In this document: piece by piece, positions 26,300 through 36,099 of the stretch
Numbering within the stretch: position 1 is the stretch's first letter
Layout of the letters: each line of letters opens with the position of its first letter
NCBI GenBank assembly: GCA_029262415.1
Contig: JAJCZL010000046.1
Location: 1 to 64,000, forward strand
DNA: 64,000 nucleotides
Direction of reading: 5' to 3'
Source: Deltaproteobacteria bacterium
GTDB taxonomy: Bacteria > Desulfobacterota > Binatia > UBA1149 > JAJCZL01
Translations under genes and position numbers: made by a program
Notes under the pieces: generated by a model
What the model saw: only the letters and a program-made list of their open reading frames with translations
What the model was told of the DNA's origin: nothing
Databases searched by the model: none

Positions 26300-28129
26300 C
26301 TACTCGACCGTGACGCTCTTGGCGAGATTGCGCGGTTGGTCAACGTCGGTGCCGCGTTCGACAGCGACGTAGTAGGCCAACAGCTGTAGCGGAATCGTCA
26401 GCAGTACCGGCATCAGCGACGTGCTGGTACGCGGAACGGTGATGATCGACTCGGAAATCTTGGTAAGCTCGGCATCGGCGTAGTCGGTGATCGCGACGAT
26501 CTTGCCGCCGCGCGACTCCACTTCTTTCAGGTTGGAAAGCGTCTTGCCGTAAACCTCGTCGTTGGGCAGCAGTACCACCACCGGCACGTTCTCGTCGATG
26601 AGCGCAATCGGACCGTGCTTCATCTCGCCGGCGGGATAGCCTTCGGCGTGGATGTAACTGATCTCCTTCAATTTGAGCGCACCTTCGAGTGCGATCGGGT
26701 AGTTTATGCCGCGCGCGAGATACAAAACGTCTTGGGCCGGCGCCATCATACGCGCGGTCCTGATGATCTGTTCTTCGCTCTTCAAGGCCTCACCGATCAG
26801 GTTCGGTAGCTGCACGAGCGCATCAATGCACTCGGCTTCCAGGGCAGGATCCAGGCGACCCGACTTAGCGCCGAGCTCCAGACCGATTAGATAGAAAGCG
26901 GTCAGCTGAGTCGTAAACGCCTTGGTCGACGCCACGCTGATCTCCGGACCTGCGTGGGTATAGACGACCGCATCGGCCTTGCGCGCGATCGAAGACTCGA
27001 CCACATTGCAGATCGCCAACACCTTGGCGCCCTTACCTCTTGCCTCTTCGACCGCAGCAAGCGTGTCGGCGGTCTCGCCCGACTGGGAAACGACGATCAT
27101 CAATGTCTCAGGCCCGATCAGTGGGTCGCGGTATCTGAACTCGCTGCCGTAGTCGACCTCGGTAGGGATGCGTGCGAAGCGCTCTATGATGAACTTACCC
27201 ACCAGCCCGGCGTGCCATGCAGTGCCACACGCGACGATGACAACGCGTTCAATCTGTTTGATCCCGGCCAGCAGCGGCTCGAGTTCAGGCAACAACACCT
27301 CGCCGGTCTCGGGCGCGATGCGTCCGCGCGTGGTATCGATGATCGACTGCGGCTGCTCGTGGATCTCCTTGAGAAGAAAGTGCTTGTAGCCACCCTTCTG
27401 CGCGGTAACCGGATCCCAGGTGATTCGCCTCGGCTTGCGGTCGCGCCTGTTGCCGTGAAAATCCATTACCTCGACAGACCCGGCGGTCAGATCGGCCATC
27501 TCTCCGTCTTCGAGGAAGACGACATCGCGCGTGTAGTCGAGCAGCGCGGGAACGTCGGATGCCACAAAGTTCTCACCTTCGCCGAGCCCAACCACTACCG
27601 GCGTGGAGTTCTTCGCAGTGATCAGACGGCCCGGCTCCTTGGCCGACATCACGCAGATCGCGAACGAGCCGTCGAGCCGGGCTATCGCGGCCTGCGTCGC
27701 CGTGAGGATATCGCCGCCTTTTCTCAGCTCGGCGTCGATAAGATGTGAGATCACCTCGGTATCGGTCTCCGATGCGATCTCGGCCCCGGCCGCTACCAGG
27801 GCTTCGCGCAGTGCGACGTAGTTCTCGATGATGCCGTTGTGAATCACCACAACGTCGCCCGCGCGGTGCGGGTGAGCGTTCTGCTCAGAAGGACGTCCGT
27901 GCGTCGCCCACCGCGTGTGGCCGATTCCGGTGGTGCCCAACAGCGGGTCGGCGTCGAGCACCGCCTGAAGGTTGTCGAGCTTTCCGACCGCGCGGCGCAC
28001 ATCGATGGCACCGTCAACGATCATGGCGATGCCCGCCGAGTCGTAACCGCGGTATTCCAGCTTGCGCAAGCCGCTGACGAGAATTTTACCGGCTTCGCGT
28101 TCGCCGACGTATCCGACAATTCCACACAC
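26300..28129 (-). CDS. glmS: Glutamine--fructose-6-phosphate aminotransferase
   Basis: 609 residues, the normal length. N-terminal class II glutamine amidotransferase with the nucleophile Cys after the initiator Met (MCGIVGYVGEREAG) and RGYDSAG, GHTRWATHG, HNGIIENY. Two SIS domains follow (VVSQSGETADTLAAVEEA, then RGINYPIALEGALKLKEISY) with the C-terminal PRNLAKSVTVE. It makes glucosamine 6-phosphate for peptidoglycan and lipopolysaccharide. Five bases after glmU on the same strand, so the two form an operon for UDP-GlcNAc synthesis. Confidence 0.98.
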   Translation of the reverse strand: MCGIVGYVGEREAGKILVSGLRKLEYRGYDSAGIAMIVDGAIDVRRAVGKLDNLQAVLDADPLLGTTGIGHTRWATHGRPSEQNAHPHRAGDVVVIHNGIIENYVALREALVAAGAEIASETDTEVISHLIDAELRKGGDILTATQAAIARLDGSFAICVMSAKEPGRLITAKNSTPVVVGLGEGENFVASDVPALLDYTRDVVFLEDGEMADLTAGSVEVMDFHGNRRDRKPRRITWDPVTAQKGGYKHFLLKEIHEQPQSIIDTTRGRIAPETGEVLLPELEPLLAGIKQIERVVIVACGTAWHAGLVGKFIIERFARIPTEVDYGSEFRYRDPLIGPETLMIVVSQSGETADTLAAVEEARGKGAKVLAICNVVESSIARKADAVVYTHAGPEISVASTKAFTTQLTAFYLIGLELGAKSGRLDPALEAECIDALVQLPNLIGEALKSEEQIIRTARMMAPAQDVLYLARGINYPIALEGALKLKEISYIHAEGYPAGEMKHGPIALIDENVPVVVLLPNDEVYGKTLSNLKEVESRGGKIVAITDYADAELTKISESIITVPRTSTSLMPVLLTIPLQLLAYYVAVERGTDVDQPRNLAKSVTVE

Positions 28130-28134
28130 GTTGC

Positions 28135-29601
28135 TTACTTCACCTTCTTAGTCGCGGCTGCCCGCTTACGGAACTGCGCGACCCAGCCTTTCCGGTTTAA
28201 CTGCCGTTTCTCGTTCATGGCGAGACTCCCGGCCGGCACGTCTTTGGTAACAGTGGTCCCCGCTGCGACGAACACATCGTTGCCGAGCCTTACCGGCGCG
28301 ACCAACTGCGTATCGCTGCCGATCTGTACGCGGTCGCCGATTACGCTGGAATGCTTGGCAAAGCCGTCGTAGTTGCAGGTAATGGTACCGGCACCGATGT
28401 TGGTTGCACGCCCGATCGTAGTATCGCCGATGTAGGTGAGGTGGTTGGCCTTGGATCCACGCCCGATCTTGCTCTTTTTCACCTCGACGAAGTTGCCGAT
28501 ATGGACACCTTCGGCCAGTTCAGCCTGGGGGCGCAGGTGGGCATAGGGACCGAGGATGCAACCGTCGCGCATCGAAGCCTCGCGCGTCACCGTGCCCCAC
28601 TTGATATGACAGTCGCGTCCGATCACCGTGTCGGCAAGGTGGCAGCAGCCATCGATCTGCGTGCCTTCACCAATACGCGTAGCACCGTCGATTCGAACCG
28701 AGGGCCCGATAATCACGTCGCGGGCAATCTTCGCGTCGGCAGATACGTACACCGAGGATGGATCGAGAAACCCGACTCCCTTGTCCATCAAGTCGATCAA
28801 AATGCGCTCTTGCATCAACGCCTCGGCGCGTGCGAGATCGAAGCGGGTGTTGACGCCGAGCGTTTCAGAATCGTCCTCGGCGACGATCAAAGCGGCGCGT
28901 CGGTCACAGGAGGCGACCTCGAGAAGGTCGGTCAGATAGAACTCGCCTTGGGCATTGTTACTGGCGAGCCCTCCGACTCGCTTGCGAAGGAACTCTGCAT
29001 CAAAGCAGTAAGTTCCCGAGTTCACTTCGGTGATCCGGCGCTCGGCCGGGCTCGCGTCTCGGTACTCGACGATACGTACGTCGCCGTCACCTGCACCGAC
29101 GATGCGGCCGTAGTCGGAGGGATCGTCAACGTGCATCCCAAGCACGGTAGCCGTCGCGCCACGCTTGCGGTGCTCGCGCAACAACCCCTTGAGCGTTGCG
29201 GTTGTCATCAACGGCACGTCGCCGCAGACAACCAGCACGTCGCCGGCAAAACCGCGCAGTCTCTTCATGCCGATGCCGACCGCGTGTCCGGTCCCACGTT
29301 GCTCGGCCTGCAGCACACATTCGGCGCGCCCACCGACCGTTTCGCGGACGGCTTCGGCCTGGTGGCCGACGACTACGACGATGCGTTGCGGCCGTGCGCC
29401 TTCCACCGCGGTGAGAACGTGCGATATCAGCGGGCGCCCGGCAACCACATGCAGCACCTTCGCTGCAGCCGAGCGCATCCTGGTGCCTTGGCCCGCGGCC
29501 AGCACTATGCAGGCCAGCGGACGCGCCGCTGCGGCTCCTGCTTTGCGCTTCGCCGACTTAGCGCCGGTCGCTGTCTTCTTTTGTGTCTTTACTCGGCTCA
29601 C
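28135..29601 (-). CDS. glmU: Bifunctional GlcNAc-1-P uridyltransferase / glucosamine-1-P acetyltransferase
   Basis: 488 residues from a GTG with AGGAAAAG upstream; the first 27 residues are a Lys/Ala-rich extension. The uridyltransferase domain begins LACIVLAAGQGTRMRS and contains LQAEQRGTGHAVGIGM and VCGDVPLM. From about residue 260 comes a left-handed beta-helix of hexapeptide repeats (VIIGPSVRIDGATRIGEG, HLRPQAELAEGVHIGNFVEV, NYDGFAKHSS) for acetyl transfer. The enzyme makes UDP-GlcNAc. Its start overlaps the end of the upstream beta-propeller gene by 44 bases. Confidence 0.97.
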   Translation of the reverse strand: MSRVKTQKKTATGAKSAKRKAGAAAARPLACIVLAAGQGTRMRSAAAKVLHVVAGRPLISHVLTAVEGARPQRIVVVVGHQAEAVRETVGGRAECVLQAEQRGTGHAVGIGMKRLRGFAGDVLVVCGDVPLMTTATLKGLLREHRKRGATATVLGMHVDDPSDYGRIVGAGDGDVRIVEYRDASPAERRITEVNSGTYCFDAEFLRKRVGGLASNNAQGEFYLTDLLEVASCDRRAALIVAEDDSETLGVNTRFDLARAEALMQERILIDLMDKGVGFLDPSSVYVSADAKIARDVIIGPSVRIDGATRIGEGTQIDGCCHLADTVIGRDCHIKWGTVTREASMRDGCILGPYAHLRPQAELAEGVHIGNFVEVKKSKIGRGSKANHLTYIGDTTIGRATNIGAGTITCNYDGFAKHSSVIGDRVQIGSDTQLVAPVRLGNDVFVAAGTTVTKDVPAGSLAMNEKRQLNRKGWVAQFRKRAAATKKVK

Positions 29602-30496
29602 TATCGACTTTTCCTGGCTCCTGCCCGTGCGCTGCCGCCGCGGGGTTGCGGTCGGGCGAAAAAGGAGGCGACGCAGGAGTCCATCTTATCAGCCCGCCGC
29701 TGTCCTGGGCGATGACAACTGACCCGTCAGGCAACAAGGCCAGGCCCTCCTGCATAAAGCCTGGAACGCGCACCTTGCGAAGCACCTCACCCACGCTATC
29801 GACGACATAGACCGACCGCCACAGCGCCGAGACTATCAGGAACGCCTGATCTCGGGCGGACCAGGCGATATCGGAGAGCGGCGCTCCGTCAACCGGCCAG
29901 GCACCAACGACGGTCGCGGTCTCGAAGCGCTCCGTGGACGACTTGAGCGGAATGTGCAGCTCGACCAGCACGGCCGGGTCGTACTGGTTAACGGCGAAAA
30001 ATCGCCCGCCTTCGGCGTGCGCCGGATCCGCAACAAACGTCAGGCCCTCGATCCCATCTCCGCCACGCTGCAAGAAGTCAGGGTCCCCCTTGAAGGTCCG
30101 ATCAAGATCGAAGCGGCGCAGCAACTTAAAGGTGTCTGGATCGACTTCAAAAATGATCTCGTGTCCTTCCCTCACTACATAGAGCCGGCCTGTCGCGGGG
30201 TCGCAGGTGATGGCCTCGAGATCGCCCCGGATCCTCTTTTGCTTGAGCAGTGTGCCCTGCAGATCAACTTCGGCAATGTCGCCCTCATCGCCGACAACGA
30301 AAAAGGATCTACGAATCGGATGGTAGACAATCGCAGAGGGCTCCTCGAGCCCCGCGAGCGGCCACTGCACCGTGGCACCTTCGGGGACGGATGCCGCAAG
30401 ACCGAGCGGCGGCATACAACCGAACACTACCGCCGCCAAGGCTGCAGACGCCGTGCACAGGGCATTGCAGATTTTCGGGCGAATGGCTGTGATCAC
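29558..30496 (-). CDS. SdiA-regulated/YjiK-like beta-propeller protein, exported
   Basis: 312 residues from a GTG at 30496, which gives a good signal sequence (ITAIRPKICNALCTASAAL, AAVVFGCMPPLGLAAS); the frame is open to 30556. The mature part has blade-like repeats: EPSAIVYHPIRRSFFVVGDEG, LEAITCDPATGRLYVVREGH, GIEGLTFVADPAH and QEGLALLPDGSVVIAQDSGG. This is the pattern of the SdiA-regulated (YjiK) family, related to esterase-like and phytase-like propellers. Ligand unknown. The C-terminal 35 residues are charged and disordered. Probably periplasmic or lipid-anchored. Confidence 0.8.
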   Translation of the reverse strand: MITAIRPKICNALCTASAALAAVVFGCMPPLGLAASVPEGATVQWPLAGLEEPSAIVYHPIRRSFFVVGDEGDIAEVDLQGTLLKQKRIRGDLEAITCDPATGRLYVVREGHEIIFEVDPDTFKLLRRFDLDRTFKGDPDFLQRGGDGIEGLTFVADPAHAEGGRFFAVNQYDPAVLVELHIPLKSSTERFETATVVGAWPVDGAPLSDIAWSARDQAFLIVSALWRSVYVVDSVGEVLRKVRVPGFMQEGLALLPDGSVVIAQDSGGLIRWTPASPPFSPDRNPAAAAHGQEPGKVDSEPSKDTKEDSDRR

Positions 30497-30598
30497 CGTG
30501 TGGCCGCCTGGACTCTGATACGCTAGCATGTAGCTATACGCCGTCAATTGAGGCAAAACACGGCCGCCGTGCGAGCTTCGCGACCGCCCCGATCTGCA

Positions 30599-31264
30599 AT
30601 GACTAGATTCCGCAATATCTCTTCATACTTGGCGTCCGTCGCGTTGGTCGCAACCCTGGCCGCAACCACCGCAGCACCCCGCCTCGCGCACGCCGAGACG
30701 CTTTCCGGAATCGACGCCGACACCCTTACCGAGTTGAGCTTTGAGCCGGTTTCGATTGTCATCTACAAGAGAAAACGCGCCCTGGTTATGTATAACTACG
30801 GCGCACGCAAACGACAGTATCCGATCGTATTGGGCCCCAACGCCAGCGGTCCGAAGCGCTACGAAGGCGATCTTCGCACCCCCGAAGGCCTCTACCGAAT
30901 CGACCAGCTACGCGTCCACAATCGCTGGCGATATTTCCTGAGCATCAACTACCCGAACGCGCGCGACGAGAAGGCCTACCGAGACAACCTCGCCGAAGGG
31001 CTGATTCCTCTTGACCGCGGTGCCCCTGCCCGTATAGGCGGAGCGCTGGGAATTCACGGCAATGACCGGCCCAAGAAACAAGGCGCTGCCGAGGATTGGA
31101 CGCGCGGATGTGTGGCGATGCACAACGAGGACATCGACGAGCTTTACACCAACGTCAAGATCGGCACCCCGGTGCTGATCCTGGAGGGCTCCAGCCCGAT
31201 TGCAGACCACCTAACCGCGATGATAGATTCGCGCAGTGCAGACGGTTCTACTGGTTCTAGGTAA
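30599..31264 (+). CDS. L,D-transpeptidase (YkuD domain), exported
   Basis: 221 residues from ATG 30599 (MTRFRNISSYLASVALVATL), an N-terminal signal ending near APRLAHA. The YkuD domain shows VSIVIYKRKRALVMY, KRYEGDLRTPEGLYRI, IHGNDRPKKQGAAEDWTRGC and VAMHNEDIDELY: the H-G-N plus T-R-G-C-V-A-M-x-N box with the catalytic Cys. It will cross-link peptidoglycan (3-3 links) or attach a protein to it in the periplasm. Its 3' end overlaps the next gene by 29 bases. Confidence 0.92.
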   Translation: MTRFRNISSYLASVALVATLAATTAAPRLAHAETLSGIDADTLTELSFEPVSIVIYKRKRALVMYNYGARKRQYPIVLGPNASGPKRYEGDLRTPEGLYRIDQLRVHNRWRYFLSINYPNARDEKAYRDNLAEGLIPLDRGAPARIGGALGIHGNDRPKKQGAAEDWTRGCVAMHNEDIDELYTNVKIGTPVLILEGSSPIADHLTAMIDSRSADGSTGSR

Positions 31265-31694
31265 CAACCGCACCGAGAAACGCGTCGTGGAAGCGGCCGT
31301 CGAACGGGCGAAAAGCGGTGGCAACGAGCTCGTCGTGCTCTCCCCGTTGGACCCGGGCCGGCAGACCAAGATTGTCGGTAAGGTAATTGACTCCGGAACA
31401 CTCGGCGCACGACCGTCCGACGACTTCCTTTCGTCGCTTCACAAGCGTCACGAGGACCTCGCGGTAGCGCAGGCTGAGGAGGCGGTAGCCGAGGCGGCGC
31501 GCTGCGGCGTTTCGGCGCACGCCGATGTCCGCCGAGGCGGCTTTCGCGAGAAGGTAACCGAGGTCGTCACGACACTGAAGCCGGCGGCTGTCGTTATTAC
31601 CAAGAGAAAGCGTGGTTGGCTCCCTTTCGCTTATGAACACGCCTTTCTCGACAAGCTCCGCAAGGACCTCGGATTCGAGCTGATTGAGCGCTGA
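31236..31694 (+). CDS. Universal-stress-protein-like
   Basis: 152 residues from a GTG overlapping the transpeptidase gene. The fold pattern is alpha/beta: TVLLVLGNNRTEKRVVEAAVERAKSG, NELVVLSPLD, a long helix ALEEA-type region (LAVAQAEEAVAEAARCGVS), HADVRRGGFREKVTEVVTTLKPAAVVITKRKRG. This matches the Usp/Rossmann-like order (strand, helix, strand, helix, strand), but the ATP-binding G-x2-G-x9-G-(S/T) loop is absent, so nucleotide binding is doubtful. Family assignment is moderate. Confidence 0.55.
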   Translation: MQTVLLVLGNNRTEKRVVEAAVERAKSGGNELVVLSPLDPGRQTKIVGKVIDSGTLGARPSDDFLSSLHKRHEDLAVAQAEEAVAEAARCGVSAHADVRRGGFREKVTEVVTTLKPAAVVITKRKRGWLPFAYEHAFLDKLRKDLGFELIER

Positions 31695-31796
31695 GTGGGG
31701 CCGGGGCCGGGCGAGGGGACTGCGCGATCTGAGTCGGCGGCTCCAGCATGATGCGAGTGGCTCTACAGGCGTTCGCAAGATGAGAGACACCGTCAA

Positions 31797-31937
31797 TGAC
31801 AGGCCCGGCTGCACATTCCGTGCGGAATGTGGATAACCTCGATGACCCGCTGCGCAGCCTTGCTCGACGATCTCGCGCTCGATTTCGCCACATCACTGAC
31901 CAACTCGCCCGGGCGGATGAGTCTTGAGTCGGTCTCC
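31797..31937 (+). repeat. Dispersed 141-bp repeat, copy A
   Basis: Starts TGACAGGCCCGGCTGC and ends GAGTCGGTCTCC. The palindrome at 31813-31830 carries one change (CGTG for CGCG). A 32-codon frame beginning MTRCAALLDDLALDFATSLT is present. It lies between the converging 3' ends of the Usp-like (+) and LMW-PTP-like (-) genes. The three copies (also 54243 and 61734) are nearly identical. Confidence 0.88.
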
Positions 31938-31940
31938 TGA

Positions 31941-32390
31941 CTAGATTGCGACCAACTTCCGCAACACCTCGGGCATTTCCGGCCCGAGCACTTTAACCAG
32001 TTCACTCGACGCGCATCCGTTGCGCAACGCGGCGGCGACTTCGCCTTCGACCAGATCCTCGATGCACAGGACAGCCTTGCCCTCACACCCAGGCAATTGA
32101 ATTACCAGATCTGCGGACACATCCGAGACGGCGACCAACACTTCACAGCCCGCCAACAGGTCGGGTGACTGCTCAACCGAAAGCGCTGCGATGTCATTCG
32201 TGTTTAGACCGGCATTGCGCACGGCTTCGAGATCCTCAGGGTCCGCCGCGCCGCCGCCCTCGAGCACACCGAACGGCAGGACTGACAGACGTTCGCCCCA
32301 TCCGTGGATATCGATGCAGTCTTTGAGTAGTGCCGCCATGACGACGGTACGCCCCGGGCGGTCACATCCAACCAAGCCGACTCGCTTCAT
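31941..32390 (-). CDS. LMW protein-tyrosine-phosphatase-like protein without P-loop
   Basis: 149 residues from ATG 32390, preceded by GGGAGAGGAAG. The order of segments resembles low-molecular-weight phosphatases/arsenate reductases: MKRVGLVGCDRPGRTVVMAA first, then PEDLEAVRNAGLNTNDIAALSVEQSPDLLAGCEVLVAVSD and GKAVLCIEDLVEGE. The catalytic C-x5-R loop is not intact (C-D-R-P-G-R has four residues between Cys and Arg), so it may be inactive or a different alpha/beta protein. Divergent from the MGMT-like gene. Low confidence in function, good confidence in coding. Confidence 0.5.
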   Translation of the reverse strand: MKRVGLVGCDRPGRTVVMAALLKDCIDIHGWGERLSVLPFGVLEGGGAADPEDLEAVRNAGLNTNDIAALSVEQSPDLLAGCEVLVAVSDVSADLVIQLPGCEGKAVLCIEDLVEGEVAAALRNGCASSELVKVLGPEMPEVLRKLVAI

Positions 32391-32460
32391 GCTTCCTCTC
32401 CCTCCCGCACCGACTCTCGCTACGCACATCACTGTGCCCATCGGTGGGCCTGTGCGCAAC

Positions 32461-33156
32461 ATGCTTGCGCGGCAGCCCCGGAGGCGTAGAAGGGGTACCG
32501 AAGTGGGGACGGTCACAGGGACGCCGCGGCGAGTCGCCGTGGGCGTCAGCAACAGCAATGAGCCGATCGCGGTGGTGTCTCTCCCGACACCGATCGGACG
32601 CATTCACGTTGCGGGTACAGCGAGCGCGATAGTAGGGATCGAGTTACCGTTCTCAGAGGCTGGGCGCAGCGCACCGGAGCGCCTTTGCGCACGCATCGAG
32701 CAAACCTTCCCTTTTGCACCTCGCACGCGCGCGCGCAGTTTCATGCTGAGTAAGGCGGCGAACGAACTCGCGCAATACTTCGTGGGATCCACGCGTGGGT
32801 TCTCGTTCCGTACGTTAGCAATCGGCACACCGTTCCAAACCGCCGCATGGCGGCTGCTCGGCACCATACCTTTCGGCGAGTCCATCGAGGCCGAAGAGAT
32901 CCTGCGAGTCGTCGACGCGCAGGGCCATACTATCGCCGATCTCCGTGAAGCACTTGACGCCAATCCGTTGGCGGTGGCAGTGCCCGTTCACCGCGTGGCC
33001 GACGCCGGCAGCTTACTGCCGTCGGCCGGCCCTGCAGAGCGGGCGCGGCGTTGGCTTAAAGGCCATGAGAGCGCACAGCACGACGACATAAAGTCCGCAC
33101 GGGCATTGGGCATGCGCGAATTCTCGGTGGAAAAACACGGACGCCGACGCTCATGA
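32461..33156 (+). CDS. O6-alkylguanine-DNA alkyltransferase homologue lacking the catalytic Cys
   Basis: 231 residues from ATG 32461; the open frame reaches 32191, and the start is uncertain. Residues 40-90 resemble the MGMT N-terminal domain (LPTPIGRIHVAGTASAIVGI). Residues 124-195 match the DNA-binding/active-site domain: FQTAAWRLLGTIPFGESIEA, then LREALDANPLAVAVPVHRVA and GPAERARRWLKGHE. In active enzymes the site is P-C-H-R; in alkyltransferase-like (ATL) proteins it is P-W-H-R. Here it is P175-V176-H-R, so alkyl transfer is impossible. It could be a lesion sensor like ATL, or a diverging relic. Confidence 0.82.
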   Translation: MLARQPRRRRRGTEVGTVTGTPRRVAVGVSNSNEPIAVVSLPTPIGRIHVAGTASAIVGIELPFSEAGRSAPERLCARIEQTFPFAPRTRARSFMLSKAANELAQYFVGSTRGFSFRTLAIGTPFQTAAWRLLGTIPFGESIEAEEILRVVDAQGHTIADLREALDANPLAVAVPVHRVADAGSLLPSAGPAERARRWLKGHESAQHDDIKSARALGMREFSVEKHGRRRS

Positions 33157-33234
33157 ACTGCTAAGTTTGATCCGTAATGCGGACGTCACTGCCTGACCGC
33201 GGGGCAAATCATCAGATGAGAGAGCATCCGGCAC

Positions 33235-34167
33235 ATGGAACAGGTATTTCACCGCGCTGGTCACACTTGCGACCTGGATCAACACAGCGAGAGGCACGAT
33301 TACGATAGTGGACAACCACGCGCAGCGCTTGAGGCGGTTGCCGACCTAGGTCAGTCCGAACTCCAACAGGCTTACGAAGAGCTGGCACGTGCGCGCACCC
33401 AGCTTAGTGAACTCGCATACGCGGCATCGCACGACCTTCAGGAGCCCCTGCGGATGGTCGAGAGCTACTGCCAATTGCTCGAAAGCCGCTACGCTCACAC
33501 CCTCGACGAAAAGGGCAAGCAGTTCCTACACTTTGCGATCGACGGCGCGCTCCGCATGAAGACCCTGATCGACGGCTTGATCAAGTTCTCGCGCGTCGAG
33601 ACCGAAGCCAAACCGCCGGCCATGGTCGAATCAGCTAAGATCGTCGTCGAGGTTCTGCACCGGCTCGGCGGCCCGGTAGAGCGTGCACACTCGGAGATTA
33701 GCGTCGGACCGCTGCCGCGCGTCTACGCCGACGAGGCACAACTAGCCGAGGTGTTCTTCCAACTCCTCACCAACGCTCTCAAGTTCCGCCGCAAGCACCA
33801 ACCACATTCGGTCGACGTCGCCGGCAAAGACTCCGATCGCGAGTGGATTTTCACGGTACGCGACAACGGCGTAGGACTGAAAGCGGAGCATTGCGCACGG
33901 ATTTTCGGCTTGTTTCAGCGTGCCTCCAACGGAAACGACAACGAGGGAAGCGGCCTCGGTCTAGGCCTCAGCAAGCGTATCATCGAACGCCATAAGGGAA
34001 GGATCTGGGTACGCTCGGAGCCCGGCTGCGGCAGCACGTTCTACTTCGCACTGCCCAAACCTGCAGCCCACGTCATCGATACCCACGGCACCAACTCCAC
34101 AGCTCCCGCACCGACGACCCCGCTCTTGGATGACGTGCTCGGCCCGCACAGGGAAAACCGCGCGTAG
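33235..34167 (+). CDS. Sensor-less histidine kinase (phytochrome-type HisKA)
   Basis: 310 residues. After a 45-residue leader and a short coiled coil (SELQQAYEELARARTQLSEL) comes the HisKA domain with His66 in AYAASHDLQEPLRMVESYCQLL, the cyanobacterial-phytochrome/bacteriophytochrome kinase subtype. The HATPase domain follows: VFFQLLTNALKFRRK (N box), VRDNGVGLKAEH, IFGLFQRAS and GSGLGLGLSKRIIERHKG. No PAS, GAF or membrane segment is present, so it is a soluble kinase that probably gets its signal from a partner. No response regulator is adjacent (orphan). The C-terminus is a disordered Thr/Pro tail. Confidence 0.92.
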   Translation: MEQVFHRAGHTCDLDQHSERHDYDSGQPRAALEAVADLGQSELQQAYEELARARTQLSELAYAASHDLQEPLRMVESYCQLLESRYAHTLDEKGKQFLHFAIDGALRMKTLIDGLIKFSRVETEAKPPAMVESAKIVVEVLHRLGGPVERAHSEISVGPLPRVYADEAQLAEVFFQLLTNALKFRRKHQPHSVDVAGKDSDREWIFTVRDNGVGLKAEHCARIFGLFQRASNGNDNEGSGLGLGLSKRIIERHKGRIWVRSEPGCGSTFYFALPKPAAHVIDTHGTNSTAPAPTTPLLDDVLGPHRENRA

Positions 34168-34183
34168 GCCCCTACACGCGGTT
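34156..34183. terminator. Hairpin between converging genes
   Basis: AACCGCGCGTAGG-CC-CCTACACGCGGTT: a 13-bp stem with one mismatch, preceded by GGGAA and followed by CTTC. It covers the stop codons of the kinase (+) and the ferritin-like gene (-), and could end both transcripts. Confidence 0.55.
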
Positions 34184-34825
34184 CTTCAACCTTTGAAACG
34201 CCTTGTGCACCCAACGCAGGGTCGCTAGCTCATCTTCGCGGATGGTAACGAACAATTCGCGGGTAAGTTCATCATCGCCCGCGGCATCGGCCATCTTGTC
34301 GAGCTGCTCCTCGGCCTCGTCGAGATCGGGAAACTGCGCGACAATCGCACTCAAACGGTCCAGGTCTGAGGCTTCCGGGGCGAGCAGCGCAGCGTTAAAG
34401 CGCGCCAACCAATCAGGAATCTCGCGATCGGGGCTGCCACCCAGTTCAACAAGCCGCTGCTCGAGAAGCAGCGCGTGAGTTGCCTCTCGAGCTGCGGCGG
34501 TACGTAGGCCGCCCTCCAAACCCGCATCGGCGGTTAATCGCGCCCACCCTTCCAGTGTGCACGCGCCGGAGGCCTCAGCTGCACGCGAGCAGTCGATGAT
34601 CACCATCAGCTGCTGCTTGCGTACGCTATCGGCATCGGCCGCGACAGAGACGCTCGCTGTGCCGTTAGGCGCGAGGTTGGGCGACGGGTCCGCGGACATC
34701 GCCGGCGCCGACGCCCGCACGCCGTCGCGCACCTCGGCCATCTGCTCCAGCAAGAGTTCCTCGCTGATATGCCCCTTACGATAAAGGACCAACAGGCGCT
34801 TCAGTTCTTGCTCGTGGACACTCAT
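34172..34825 (-). CDS. Helical hypothetical protein (ferritin-like fold possible)
   Basis: 217 residues. Residues 1-30 are a short helical hairpin (LKRLLVLYRKGHISEELLLEQM), then a low-complexity linker. From about residue 70 four long helices follow, with QLMVIIDCSRAAEASGACTLEGW, TAAAREATHALLLEQRLVELG, ASDLDRLSAIVAQFPDLDEAEEQLDKMADAAGDD and LFVTIREDELATLRWVHKAFQ. Glu/His positions spaced on these helices resemble ferritin-like proteins, but no full E-x2-H pair set is secure. Convergent with the kinase. Function unknown. Confidence 0.6.
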   Translation of the reverse strand: MSVHEQELKRLLVLYRKGHISEELLLEQMAEVRDGVRASAPAMSADPSPNLAPNGTASVSVAADADSVRKQQLMVIIDCSRAAEASGACTLEGWARLTADAGLEGGLRTAAAREATHALLLEQRLVELGGSPDREIPDWLARFNAALLAPEASDLDRLSAIVAQFPDLDEAEEQLDKMADAAGDDELTRELFVTIREDELATLRWVHKAFQRLKNRV

Positions 34826-34865
34826 CGGTGGAGTCGACCCCCTGCAATCCCGGAAACTCCCCTGG

Positions 34866-34911
34866 GGAAAGCACCCGCCCCCATCTTACTAAAGGAGGCA
34901 GGTACTTTTCC
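34866..34911 (-). terminator. Possible hairpin after thiolase gene
   Basis: GGAAAGCACCCGCCCC on the left and GGAGGCAGGTACTTTTCC on the right can pair with several G-U pairs and one bulge. It begins just past the thiolase stop, but no T-run follows on the minus strand. Weak evidence. Confidence 0.3.
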
Positions 34912-34914
34912 GGG

Positions 34915-36099
<1,185 letters not shown>

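Noticed and set aside
28351-29715. 454-codon ORF antisense to glmU
   Set aside because: Shadow of glmU; no motif, wrong strand for the operon.
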